Of a stretch of DNA of 64,000 nt, positions 8,952 to 16,143 are shown in pieces; position 1 is the first letter of the stretch; the number at the start of each line of letters is the position of its first letter. The stretch comes from Sinorhizobium alkalisoli (lineage in GTDB: Bacteria > Pseudomonadota > Alphaproteobacteria > Rhizobiales > Rhizobiaceae), in assembly GCF_008932245.1 (NCBI RefSeq), contig NZ_CP034909.1:372001-436000 (forward strand), in the 5' to 3' direction. Made by a program: the position numbers and the translations under genes. Below the pieces are notes generated by a model. It was not told the origin of the DNA. It searched no databases and worked only from the letters and a program-made list of their open reading frames with translations.

Positions 8952-9833
8952 ATGAACGAGCCTGTCATCACCCAGGCGATGATCGATGCCTATGACGAAT
9001 ACACGCATCTGACCCTGGACCGCCGCCGCTTCATGGAGAGGCTGACGGCGCTTGCCGGTTCGGCCGCGGCCGCCGCCGCGATTGCGCCGATGCTGGCCGC
9101 CAATAGCGCCAAGGCCGAGATGGTCGCTGCGACGGATGAGCGGATCAAGGGAGAGGATATCACCTATCCGGGGGCCGAGAGCGACATGAAGGGCTATCTG
9201 GTGCAACCCGCCGACGCGTCGGGCAAGCTCCCAACGGTGATCGTCATCCACGAGAATCGCGGTCTCAATCCGCATATCCGGGATGTTGCGCGCCGGGTCG
9301 CTCTCGAGGGCTTCGTCGCCCTTGCGCCCGACTTCCTCTCGCGCGATGGCGGAACGCCGGACGACGAGGACAGGGCGCGGGAGATGATTGGCGCGCTCGA
9401 TGCGCAAGAAACAAATGCAAATGCGGTCGCGACCGTCGCCTTTCTGCAGGGGCATGAGGCCGGCAACGGCAATGTCGGCGCGATCGGCTTTTGCTGGGGC
9501 GGCGGTCTCGTCAACAGGCTGGCGGTAAACGCGCCCGAGCTTGATGCCGGCGTCGCCTATTACGGCTCGCAACCCGATCCGGCGGACGTGCCGAAGATCG
9601 AGGCGGCAATGCTGCTGCACTATGCGGGGCTCGACGAGCGCATCAATGCGGGCATCGAGGCCTATCGCAAGGCGCTGACAGAGAGCGGCAAGGAATTCAC
9701 GATCCACACGTATGAGGGTGTGAACCACGCCTTCAACAACGACACCTCTGCCGCTCGCTACGACAAGGCCGCGGCCGATCTGGCCTGGGAGCGAACGATG
9801 GCCTTCCTCAAGGAAAAGCTCGCCTCGAGCTGA
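8952..9833 (+). CDS. Tat-exported dienelactone hydrolase family protein
   Basis: A 293-aa alpha/beta hydrolase. The Cys-Asp-His triad of dienelactone hydrolases is visible as C181 (GFCWGGG), D228 (YAGLDERI) and H259 (GVNHAFNND), and the conserved glutamate lies in IHENRGLN. The N-terminus has the twin-arginine element LDRRRFM (about residues 22-28) followed by an Ala-rich hydrophobic stretch ending AKAEM, so Tat export is likely. The true substrate is unknown, as for most of this family. AAGGAGG lies just upstream of the ATG. It converges on oxyR. Confidence 0.88.
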   Translation: MNEPVITQAMIDAYDEYTHLTLDRRRFMERLTALAGSAAAAAAIAPMLAANSAKAEMVAATDERIKGEDITYPGAESDMKGYLVQPADASGKLPTVIVIHENRGLNPHIRDVARRVALEGFVALAPDFLSRDGGTPDDEDRAREMIGALDAQETNANAVATVAFLQGHEAGNGNVGAIGFCWGGGLVNRLAVNAPELDAGVAYYGSQPDPADVPKIEAAMLLHYAGLDERINAGIEAYRKALTESGKEFTIHTYEGVNHAFNNDTSAARYDKAAADLAWERTMAFLKEKLASS

Positions 9834-9877
9834 TCGCGTGAGTTATATATTGACCGGTATAGGAGGGGCACGCTCTG

Positions 9878-10798
9878 CTATTCCGCCTCGGCGGCTGCTC
9901 TCGTCGAAACCGTCCGCGCGCATGCGGCGATCGCTTCGGCAAGCGCGTCCATGTCGCGCCGGCGCGGATTGCTGCGTCGCCAGACGAGGCCGACATCGCG
10001 GGCCGGTTCGGGCGCGGCGAAAGGAACGATCCGGATCGCATTGCGGGCGGCCTCGCTCGGGACGGCAATCTCGGGAATGAGCGTCATGCCCATGCCGTTC
10101 GCGACCATCTGCAGGAGTGTGGCCATCGAGGTGGCGCCGAAGCTCGTCAGTTGCCGCCTGCCGGCGGTATTGCACACGGCCAGCGCTTGGTCTCGCAGGC
10201 AGTGGCCCTCCTCGAGCAGCAGCAGTTGCGAAAGATCCAACTGGTCCTCGGTGAGCGGCGACATCAGCACGGTCCTGTCGTTGTCGGCGACCGCCATGAA
10301 GAACCGGTCCGAAAACAGCGACCGCGTGATAATGCCGTCCGCGTCGATCGGCAACGCGGCAATAACCGCGTCGAGCCGGCCCTCGCCGAGATCGGCAATC
10401 AGCCGATCGGTCAGCGATTCCTTGAGTTCGATCTCGATCGACGGATAGCGCTGACGCAGATGCGGAATGAGCTGCGGCACGAGATAGGGCGCCAGCGTCG
10501 GGATGACCCCGAGGCGGAGGCGCCCCTCGAGTGTTCCAGGCCGCTGACGCGCGCTTTCCTCAAGCCTGTCGACATCCGCGAGAATGGCGCGTACCTGGGC
10601 CAGAACCTCCTCGCCCATGGCCGTGAGGAAAGTGCCGGCACGGCTTCTCTCCACCAGTTTGACGCCGAGATGCTCCTCCATCTCCATGATTTGCGCCGAC
10701 AGCGCCGGCTGGCTGACATGGGCGAGCTCGGCCGCCCTGCCGAAATGGCGCGCGGTCGCGAGGGCGTCGAAATAGCGCATCTGTCGCAGTGTCAGCAT
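9878..10798 (-). CDS. oxyR: Hydrogen-peroxide-sensing LysR regulator OxyR
   Basis: A 306-aa LysR-type activator, matching the length of E. coli OxyR. The winged helix-turn-helix covers about residues 1-60 (RQMRYFDALATARHFGRAA). The redox pair is C200 and C209 in EEGHCLRDQALAVC, which aligns with the E. coli C199-C208 segment, so peroxide sensing by disulfide formation is expected. In Sinorhizobium meliloti oxyR is divergent from katA. Here the upstream neighbour is another LysR gene on the same strand and no catalase gene is present. It converges on the dienelactone hydrolase gene. Confidence 0.92.
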   Translation of the reverse strand: MLTLRQMRYFDALATARHFGRAAELAHVSQPALSAQIMEMEEHLGVKLVERSRAGTFLTAMGEEVLAQVRAILADVDRLEESARQRPGTLEGRLRLGVIPTLAPYLVPQLIPHLRQRYPSIEIELKESLTDRLIADLGEGRLDAVIAALPIDADGIITRSLFSDRFFMAVADNDRTVLMSPLTEDQLDLSQLLLLEEGHCLRDQALAVCNTAGRRQLTSFGATSMATLLQMVANGMGMTLIPEIAVPSEAARNAIRIVPFAAPEPARDVGLVWRRSNPRRRDMDALAEAIAACARTVSTRAAAEAE

Positions 10799-10810
10799 GA
10801 TCGGAAATCT

Positions 10811-10850
10811 CTATCGAAATTAATCGAGAATTCAATCGGAGATTATCATA
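10811..10850. promoter_or_regulatory. Candidate OxyR binding region upstream of oxyR
   Basis: The AT-rich stretch just upstream of the oxyR start holds four ATCG/ATCA tetramers at 10813, 10823, 10835 and 10845. The spacing of 10, 12 and 10 bases puts them on one face of the helix, as expected for a LysR tetramer. Autoregulation is inferred. Confidence 0.4.
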
Positions 10851-10916
10851 AAGCCAAGCGGGCAGATCGCGGAGACGGGTCCGGCAGGGCAGGGCGAATT
10901 CATCTCCGAAAAGACG

Positions 10917-10946
10917 AAGGCCACGCCGGCAAAGTGCGTGGCCCTT
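10917..10946 (-). terminator. Terminator candidate of the LsrB-like gene
   Basis: GGCCACGC (10919-10926) and GCGTGGCC (10936-10943) form an 8-bp stem, extended by AAG/CTT with one bulge. It lies 23 bases past the regulator's stop. In the minus direction it is followed by TTCGTCTTTTCGG, a modest T-rich tail. Confidence 0.55.
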
Positions 10947-10968
10947 CTCCGCCGGGAACCGCGATGCC

Positions 10969-11919
10969 TCACCAGCCCGGCAGCATGTGGCTCTGGCGCA
11001 GGCGCGGATAGCGGGGATAGCCCTTGATGTCGCCGTCGAGATCGTCATTGACGGCGATCGGCGTGATGTTGTCGAGACAGGCCGTGATGTGGTTGGTGAT
11101 GGCGTTCGAAAGCGACGGCGACAGGCCGGGACGCTTCATGATGCCGATCTGCACCGGTGCCAGCGCCGGGAAGCCGTCGGCGAGCGTCAGCACCTTCATG
11201 CCCGGCCGCAGCGCCGATTCCGGCAGCACGGAAACGGCCATGCCGGCGAGTACCGCGGCCGCGACGACCGTCGACGACCAACTCGTGAACAGGATCTGAT
11301 ATTCCCGGCCGGTCGCATCGAGAGCCGCGCAGGCAGCCTGCCGCCACAGACAGTCGCGGCGTCCGACGGCGAGCGGTATCGGCGCGTTTTCAGGCAGCGG
11401 ATGGTTGATCGAACTGACCCAGCAGAGCGGCTCCGTTCTGACCACGTCGGACGCCCTGGCCCGCGGATTGTGCGTGACGAGCGCGATGTCGAGGTCGCCC
11501 TTTGCCATCTTCTCTGCCAGATCGGCCGAGGGTTCGCAGACGATGTAGAGCTCGACATTCGGGTGCGTCTTGGCAAAGCGAACGATGATTTCCGGCATGT
11601 AGCGGTCGGCATAGTCGTCGGGCGTGCCGATCCGGAGCGTGCCCTCCAGGCGATTGTCATCGAAGGAGGCGATGGCTTCGTTGTTGAGGCGGAGCATCCG
11701 CCGGGCAAAGTTCAGCAGCCGGTCGCCCTCGACCGTCAGGCGGTTTCCGCGGCCATCCTTCATGAACAACGGCTTGCCGATGCGTTCCTCGAGGCGGCGC
11801 ATCTGCATGGAGACGGCGGATTGCGTCTTGAAGACGCGTTCGGCTGCTTTGGTGAAGCTACCCGTGTCTGCAATGGCGACGAAGGTTTGCAACTGATCGA
11901 TATCGAGCGGTGCGGACAT
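10969..11919 (-). CDS. LysR-family regulator of the LsrB/VtlR type
   Basis: A 316-aa LysR regulator. The N-terminal helix-turn-helix (IDQLQTFVAIADTGSFTKAA, then KTQSAVSMQMRRLEE) and the effector domain segment GTPDDYADRYMPEII are what I recall from LsrB of Sinorhizobium and VtlR of Brucella, which control redox balance, envelope functions, sRNAs and DUF1127 genes. It may be lsrB itself or a paralog: the trxB neighbour known for S. meliloti lsrB is absent. Cysteines at 128, 166, 190 and 197 could serve redox sensing. I chose the ATG at 11919; the frame is open to 11964. A DUF1127 gene is divergent, which fits VtlR biology. Confidence 0.75.
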   Translation of the reverse strand: MSAPLDIDQLQTFVAIADTGSFTKAAERVFKTQSAVSMQMRRLEERIGKPLFMKDGRGNRLTVEGDRLLNFARRMLRLNNEAIASFDDNRLEGTLRIGTPDDYADRYMPEIIVRFAKTHPNVELYIVCEPSADLAEKMAKGDLDIALVTHNPRARASDVVRTEPLCWVSSINHPLPENAPIPLAVGRRDCLWRQAACAALDATGREYQILFTSWSSTVVAAAVLAGMAVSVLPESALRPGMKVLTLADGFPALAPVQIGIMKRPGLSPSLSNAITNHITACLDNITPIAVNDDLDGDIKGYPRYPRLRQSHMLPGW

Positions 11920-11944
11920 GGTCGAGCATCCATAAGAGTGTTTG

Positions 11945-11955
11945 ATGAATATCAT
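11945..11955. promoter_or_regulatory. Palindromic site between LsrB-like gene and DUF1127 gene
   Basis: ATGA-ATA-TCAT lies 26 bases upstream of the regulator's ATG in an AT-rich patch that stands out from its GC-rich surroundings. It is a plausible LysR half-site pair for autoregulation or control of the divergent gene; this is inferred from position only. Confidence 0.35.
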
Positions 11956-12127
11956 TAAAAACATTCGTTGGACTGATCAATAAGGATTTGCGATTGATGG
12001 GTTGCAAATCACGTCGATCTCTCCGGCGAAACGATCGCCGAACTACCGAACCGTTCCCGCCTGCCTCCGCGTATGACCTCCCACGCGGGGACCGGCATCT
12101 GCGTGCCTTTAGAAAAGGAGCACCGCC

Positions 12128-12418
12128 ATGCGCACGACCGAACACGCCCTCGACCTCATTGCCGGCAAGCCGACGCTTGTATCCCGCGCCGCAGGCATCG
12201 TCGGTGTGCTGACGGCTGTCTGGCGCCAGTACCGAAGCCGCTGCCAGATCGCACGTCTGCACGATCTCGACGATCGGCAATTGCTCGACATGGGACTGAA
12301 ACGGCAAGACCTGAACGAAGCCTTGACCTCCGCGTTCTTCGAAGATGCCTCGAGCTATCTCACGCGTGCTTCGCGAAACCGGGCGAACCTCTATTACCGT
12401 GGCACCCGTCACGACTGA
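12128..12418 (+). CDS. DUF1127 small basic protein
   Basis: A 96-aa protein. The C-terminal half carries the DUF1127 pattern: arginine-rich helix WRQYRSRCQIARLHDLDDRQLLDMGL. In alphaproteobacteria these small arginine-rich proteins are linked to RNA turnover, phosphate/carbon metabolism and stress, and several are activated by VtlR-type regulators. The start at 12128 has AAAAGGAGC upstream. It is divergent from the LsrB-like gene and is followed by a series of hairpins, so its transcript probably has a structured 3' region. Confidence 0.85.
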   Translation: MRTTEHALDLIAGKPTLVSRAAGIVGVLTAVWRQYRSRCQIARLHDLDDRQLLDMGLKRQDLNEALTSAFFEDASSYLTRASRNRANLYYRGTRHD

Positions 12419-12451
12419 CGTCCCCATGGCGCGTCTCGCCGGATGCGCCAT

Positions 12452-12606
12452 TTGCGGCATGATCCGGCGCGAGGTTGCCGCCATTGCACGGATCATGCCG
12501 CAAAGTTCCAGGTACGGTGAAGAACCTAACCCTTCCCCGCAGGGTATGAGCCAATAGACCCTGCTGCTTGCCCGGTACATGCCAAGACATGTACCGGGCT
12601 TTTTTT
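12452..12606 (+). ncRNA. Candidate structured small RNA (or structured DUF1127 3' UTR)
   Basis: The segment begins with the perfect stem TTGCGGCATGATCCG / CGGATCATGCCGCAA. A mostly single-stranded stretch (12504-12538) follows and contains the CU-rich motif AACCCTTCCCC, then hairpin GCAGGGT/ACCCTGC. It ends in a 12-bp terminator stem followed by seven T. Hairpin, CU-rich loop and strong terminator is the architecture of Hfq-dependent rhizobial sRNAs whose CU-rich loops mask Shine-Dalgarno sites. I could not identify a promoter or a named family, so it may instead be processed from the DUF1127 mRNA. Confidence 0.4.
12570..12606 (+). terminator. Strong rho-independent terminator
   Basis: GCCCGGTACATG (12570-12581) and CATGTACCGGGC (12588-12599) form a perfect 12-bp stem with loop CCAAGA, followed by seven T. 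It is the best intrinsic terminator in the window and reads in the plus direction, after DUF1127 and the candidate sRNA. Confidence 0.9.
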
Positions 12607-12785
12607 ATGCGGGTTCACCGATGGCCGTCAGCGTCCGAACCGGGCGGGCGAATTGCTCCCCATCCCGCTAGCCCGCAACCCGGCCGAGCAGATATTCAAG
12701 GGCTTACCCACGATGATCCGCTCGGATCCCTTCGGTTTGCCGCAGGTTCCGATCGGGCAACCGTGCGACACTTTACGGAACCTGC

Positions 12786-13643
12786 TCAGGAACCCTTGCC
12801 GTCAGACGCGCTCTTATAGCTCTCGAACAGAGCGTCGATGTTCTTCTGATATTCCTTTTGCATCTCCAGGCCGGTATCGAACATGCTGTTCATCGTTTTC
12901 GAGAACTGCGCGAAGGCGGCATTCTTCTCCGGCTCGGACCTCTCCGGCTCAGGCTTCTCCGGTTGGGGCGCCTTCTCCGGCGCTGCGCCGCCGCTGCGCA
13001 TCATGTCCTGAAAGGCCTTGACGAACGGATTGTCGGCGAAAAGGTCCGGGGCCTTCGGCTCCTCCTTCGCCTTGGCAAGTCCGAAAAATCCCTGCATGGC
13101 CTGGGTGAAGGGGTTGTCGAACGGGTTCGGCGTCGGGTCCGGTTTCTTGGCGAAGCCCGTCGCTTCCATCCATTGCCGCATCAGCGTCATCATCGGATTG
13201 TTCGCAAGCGCCTCATTGGCCTGGCCCATGGTCTCCTTGAAGAGGCCGCCCATGAGCGTGGTCGCCATGACCGGCAGCATCTGCTTATAGATCTCCTGGC
13301 CGATCCCAGTCATTTGCGCCGCCTGCGCCGCGATCGCGCGCGACATCTCCTTCGAGCCGAAGAGCTGGCCGAGGACCTCGTTGCCGTCGGCCACGCCCGC
13401 GGGCGTGAAGGCCTTGCTCATGTCCTCGAAATACTTGGCATAATTGCCGGTGGAGATCGCCGTCATCAGCGATCCCAGATCGTAGGGATTGGTGGTGTTG
13501 CGTTTGAGACCCGCGGAGAAGGCGGGCATGAGCGCCGCCGTCGCCTTCGCCATTTGCTCCTGAGCAAGACCAAACTGTTTGGCCATCAGCTCGATGGCGT
13601 GGCCGTTCTGCGCCTGTACGAACATGTCAAAAAGCGGTGCCAT
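12786..13643 (-). CDS. DUF937-like protein
   Basis: A 285-aa protein without signal peptide or membrane helices. It is rich in Ala, Met, Gln and Phe, with repeated NPF-type segments (PNPFDNPFTQAMQGFFG, DNPFVKAFQDMM). A Pro/Glu/Lys-rich linker near residues 215-240 precedes a helical tail (MNSMFDTGLEMQKEYQKN). The N-terminal helical part (QAQNGHAIELMAKQFGLAQ) fits the DUF937 family, whose function is unknown. The tail resembles phasin-like amphipathic helices, so association with granules is a speculative alternative. GGAAGG precedes the ATG. Confidence 0.7.
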   Translation of the reverse strand: MAPLFDMFVQAQNGHAIELMAKQFGLAQEQMAKATAALMPAFSAGLKRNTTNPYDLGSLMTAISTGNYAKYFEDMSKAFTPAGVADGNEVLGQLFGSKEMSRAIAAQAAQMTGIGQEIYKQMLPVMATTLMGGLFKETMGQANEALANNPMMTLMRQWMEATGFAKKPDPTPNPFDNPFTQAMQGFFGLAKAKEEPKAPDLFADNPFVKAFQDMMRSGGAAPEKAPQPEKPEPERSEPEKNAAFAQFSKTMNSMFDTGLEMQKEYQKNIDALFESYKSASDGKGS

Positions 13644-13736
13644 TCCATTTCCTTCCCGGCCGAACGACGCATGTCATTGCACTATAACGGGAATCGATTG
13701 TCTGGGAACCGCTTTTTATGGGCGAGGAGCGTGCCG

Positions 13737-15110
13737 CTAGTACTGGTATTCCGTGAAGATCGGCTCGACCGATTGGTTCCAGCGGCCATGATAGAGCGCC
13801 AGCAGGTCTTCTGCCAGCGTCGACTTCTTGGCAAGCACCTCTTCGAGCGGTGCCAGGAATTGCCTTTCGTCGACGCCGTCGCCGTTCAGGCGGTTGCGTC
13901 GCTTCAGGCCGGCGCGCGAAATCGTCAGCACCTCGCGCGCGATGTCGAAGAGCGAAGTCGTGCCGAGCTTCGCCTTCAGCGCCTCGGCCGGCACTGCGTC
14001 GCGAAGCGCCTGAACGTCTTCGAAGCTCCAGTGGCGCGTCAGCGCCTCGGCCGCCGCCAGCGCCTCGTCGTCGTAGAGCAGACCGACCCAGAAGGCCGGC
14101 AGCGCGCAGATCTTCCGCCAGGGCCCGCCGTCGGCGCCGCGCATTTCGAGGAAGCGCTTGAGCCTCACGTCGGGAAAGAGGGTCGAGAGGTGGTTGGTCC
14201 AATCGCCCATACTCGGCTGCCATTCGGCGATCTCGCCCCTGAGGGCGCCGTTCATGAACTGCCGGAAGGTGATGTGCGTACAGTCGTGATAGTGGCCGTC
14301 GCGCACGACGAAATACATCGGCACGTCGAGCGCCCATTCGACATAGTCGGCAAAGCCGAAGTCGGGCTTGAAGGCGGCTGGCAGGAGCCCGGAGCGCCGG
14401 TTGTCCGTGTCGCGCCAGATGTCGCCCCGCCAGGACAGGAGCCCGTTCGGCTTGCCTTCGGTGAAGGGAGAGCTGGCAAAAAAGGCGGTCGCGAGCGGCT
14501 GCAGCCTCATCGAGACCTGCATTTTGCGCCGCATGTCCTCTTCGGACGAGAAGTCGAGATTCACCTGGATGGTACAGGTGCGGTACATCATGTCGAGGCC
14601 CTGCGTGCCAACCTTCGGCATATAGCGCGTCATGATCGCGTAACGCGATTTCGGCATGCGCGGGGTCTCGGCAAAGGTCCATTTCGGGCTGCCGCCGACG
14701 CCCAGGAAACCGATGCCGAGCGGTTCGGCGATTTCGCGGAGCACCGCCAGGTGCTGGTTCGATTCCTTGCAGGTCTGGTGCAGGTTCTCGAGCGGCGCGC
14801 CGGATAGCTCGAACTGCCCGCCGGGCTCCAGCGAAATCGCACCATTGCCGTGGATATCGGCAAGGCCGATGACATTGCCCTCGTCGATGATCGCTTCCCA
14901 GCCGTTCCGGGCGGCCATGCCAGTCAACAGGGCCTGGATGCTGGCTTCGCCGAAATAGGGCACGGGGCGGTTGTCCGCCTTGAAGAAGGCGAATTTTTCG
15001 TGCTCCGTGCCGATCCGAAACCTCTCCTTCGGCCTCGCTCCCGACGCCAGATAGGCGGTTAGGTCGGAGACGGAGGTGACCGGCGTCTGATCGGTGGTAT
15101 CTCGGGCCAT
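13737..15110 (-). CDS. gshA: Glutamate-cysteine ligase (plant/alphaproteobacterial type)
   Basis: GshA joins glutamate and cysteine, the first step of glutathione synthesis. The 457-aa length and conserved segments fit the GCS2/plant-like class of rhizobia rather than the E. coli class. Visible segments are RIGTEHEKFAF (about residues 32-42), LEPGGQFELSGAPL, MMYRTCTIQVNLDF and SWRGDIWRDTDNRRSG. The enzyme is cytosolic. In rhizobia glutathione is needed for stress tolerance and nodulation. The start is ATG 15110. It lies downstream of rsmE on the same strand with a 226-bp gap holding a B-type repeat. Confidence 0.95.
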   Translation of the reverse strand: MARDTTDQTPVTSVSDLTAYLASGARPKERFRIGTEHEKFAFFKADNRPVPYFGEASIQALLTGMAARNGWEAIIDEGNVIGLADIHGNGAISLEPGGQFELSGAPLENLHQTCKESNQHLAVLREIAEPLGIGFLGVGGSPKWTFAETPRMPKSRYAIMTRYMPKVGTQGLDMMYRTCTIQVNLDFSSEEDMRRKMQVSMRLQPLATAFFASSPFTEGKPNGLLSWRGDIWRDTDNRRSGLLPAAFKPDFGFADYVEWALDVPMYFVVRDGHYHDCTHITFRQFMNGALRGEIAEWQPSMGDWTNHLSTLFPDVRLKRFLEMRGADGGPWRKICALPAFWVGLLYDDEALAAAEALTRHWSFEDVQALRDAVPAEALKAKLGTTSLFDIAREVLTISRAGLKRRNRLNGDGVDERQFLAPLEEVLAKKSTLAEDLLALYHGRWNQSVEPIFTEYQY

Positions 15111-15302
15111 ATTCGTCTACTTCGTTTGAGCGTCACCCGCCGGTGGGCAGGGCGGAATGGAGGGTGCTTGAACCGTAATCAAGTGCGGTGCAAGTCAAAT
15201 TCTTTCAAGATGCCCTCAAAAAAACTTCGGGGAGCGGCGCGTGCCGGGAGCGCCTCGCGACCGGGACTGTTCGTGCGAGCAGTCGAGGTCGTGTTGGGTC
15301 GA

Positions 15303-15368
15303 TGTAGCACTTTGAAGTGCTGCATGTCTTCGCCCTTTAATCGAGGTCGATTAAAGGAGACATGCAGT
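15303..15368 (+). repeat. B-type palindromic repeat, copy B1 (forms the end of rsmE)
   Basis: The B-type unit starts GTAGCACTTTGAAGTGCTGCATG. It contains the palindrome CCTTTAATCGAGGTCGATTAAAGG and ends GAGACATGCAG. The minus-strand rsmE frame runs into it and takes its last residues ([10 protein letters not shown]) and its TAA stop (15337-15339) from the palindrome. Confidence 0.75.
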
Positions 15369-16104
15369 GGCGCCAGTCCCCGATCGTGGCCTGGATCACG
15401 GCCATGGCGGCGACCGCCGCTGTGTCGGCACGCAGGATTCGCGGTCCGAGCGGTATCGGCGTCACGAAGACCAGGCTGCGCAGGAGCTTTCGCTCGGCCT
15501 CGGAAAAGCCGCCTTCCGGACCGATCAGAAGCGCAAGCTGCCGCTCTGTGATGGCGCTGAGGATCGGCAGCGGGTTCTGGCCGTCACAGCCCTCGTCGCA
15601 GAAGACGATGCGCCGGTCGCGCGGCCAGGTCTCAAGCAGGTCTTCGAGTTTTCGCGGTGCCTCGACGGAGGGAATGCCGAGTACGCCGCATTGTTCGGCG
15701 GCCTCGATGACGTTCGCGCGTATGCGGTCGAGATTGCCGATCTTGCCCTGCACGTGTTGGGTCATAACCGGCTGCAGCACGCCGGCTCCCATCTCGACCG
15801 CCTTCTGCACGAGATAGTCCAGCCGGCCGACCTTGAGCGGCGCGAACAGGTAGACGAGATCTGCGGCCGGAGGCTGCGGTCGCGTCTGCTCGATCGCTGA
15901 CAGGACCGCCTGTTTGCGCGTCGGCATTGAAAGCTCCGCCCGCCATTCGCCATCGCGGCCGTTGAAGACCAGAATCGGCGTGCCCTCGCCAAGGCGCAAC
16001 ACGTTGATAAGGTAGTTGAACTGCTCCTTCGTCGCCTCGTGCCTTGCACCGGCATGGAGCGGGCTCTCTACGAACAATCGCTGCAGACGGAAATTGGCGC
16101 GCAT
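15337..16104 (-). CDS. rsmE: 16S rRNA (uracil1498-N3)-methyltransferase
   Basis: RsmE methylates N3 of U1498 in 16S rRNA. It has the SPOUT fold with the C-terminal knot visible in [17 protein letters not shown] and [16 protein letters not shown]. The N-terminal PUA-like part contains [19 protein letters not shown]. The length (255 aa) is slightly above usual because the last ten or so residues ([10 protein letters not shown]) derive from an intergenic palindrome rather than the conserved ...IGDWR ending. AAAGGAATT precedes the ATG at 16104. It lies downstream of the Pit permease gene, 40 bases away. Confidence 0.95.
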   Translation of the reverse strand: MRANFRLQRLFVESPLHAGARHEATKEQFNYLINVLRLGEGTPILVFNGRDGEWRAELSMPTRKQAVLSAIEQTRPQPPAADLVYLFAPLKVGRLDYLVQKAVEMGAGVLQPVMTQHVQGKIGNLDRIRANVIEAAEQCGVLGIPSVEAPRKLEDLLETWPRDRRIVFCDEGCDGQNPLPILSAITERQLALLIGPEGGFSEAERKLLRSLVFVTPIPLGPRILRADTAAVAAMAVIQATIGDWRHCMSPLIDLD

Positions 16105-16143
16105 AGCAATTCCTTTGATTCGCCGTGCGGGTCCGGATCGATT

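Larger units (their letters stand above)
12419..12785. other. Non-coding 367-bp region with stacked hairpins
   Basis: Four inverted repeats occupy 12426-12606: ATGGCGC/GCGCCAT (12426-12451), a perfect 15-bp repeat (12452-12466 with 12489-12503), GCAGGGT/ACCCTGC (12539-12564), and a strong intrinsic terminator (12570-12606). From 12607 to the DUF937 gene end at 12786 I see nothing recognisable. Confidence 0.7.

Noticed and set aside
7578..9728. A 716-codon minus-strand open frame across adh and the dienelactone hydrolase gene
   Set aside because: Both plus-strand genes have complete catalytic motifs and ribosome sites; the antisense protein has none.
12858..14807. A 649-codon plus-strand open frame opposite the DUF937 gene and gshA
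   Set aside because: gshA is unmistakable on the minus strand; the plus-strand frame crosses a gene boundary and has no domain.
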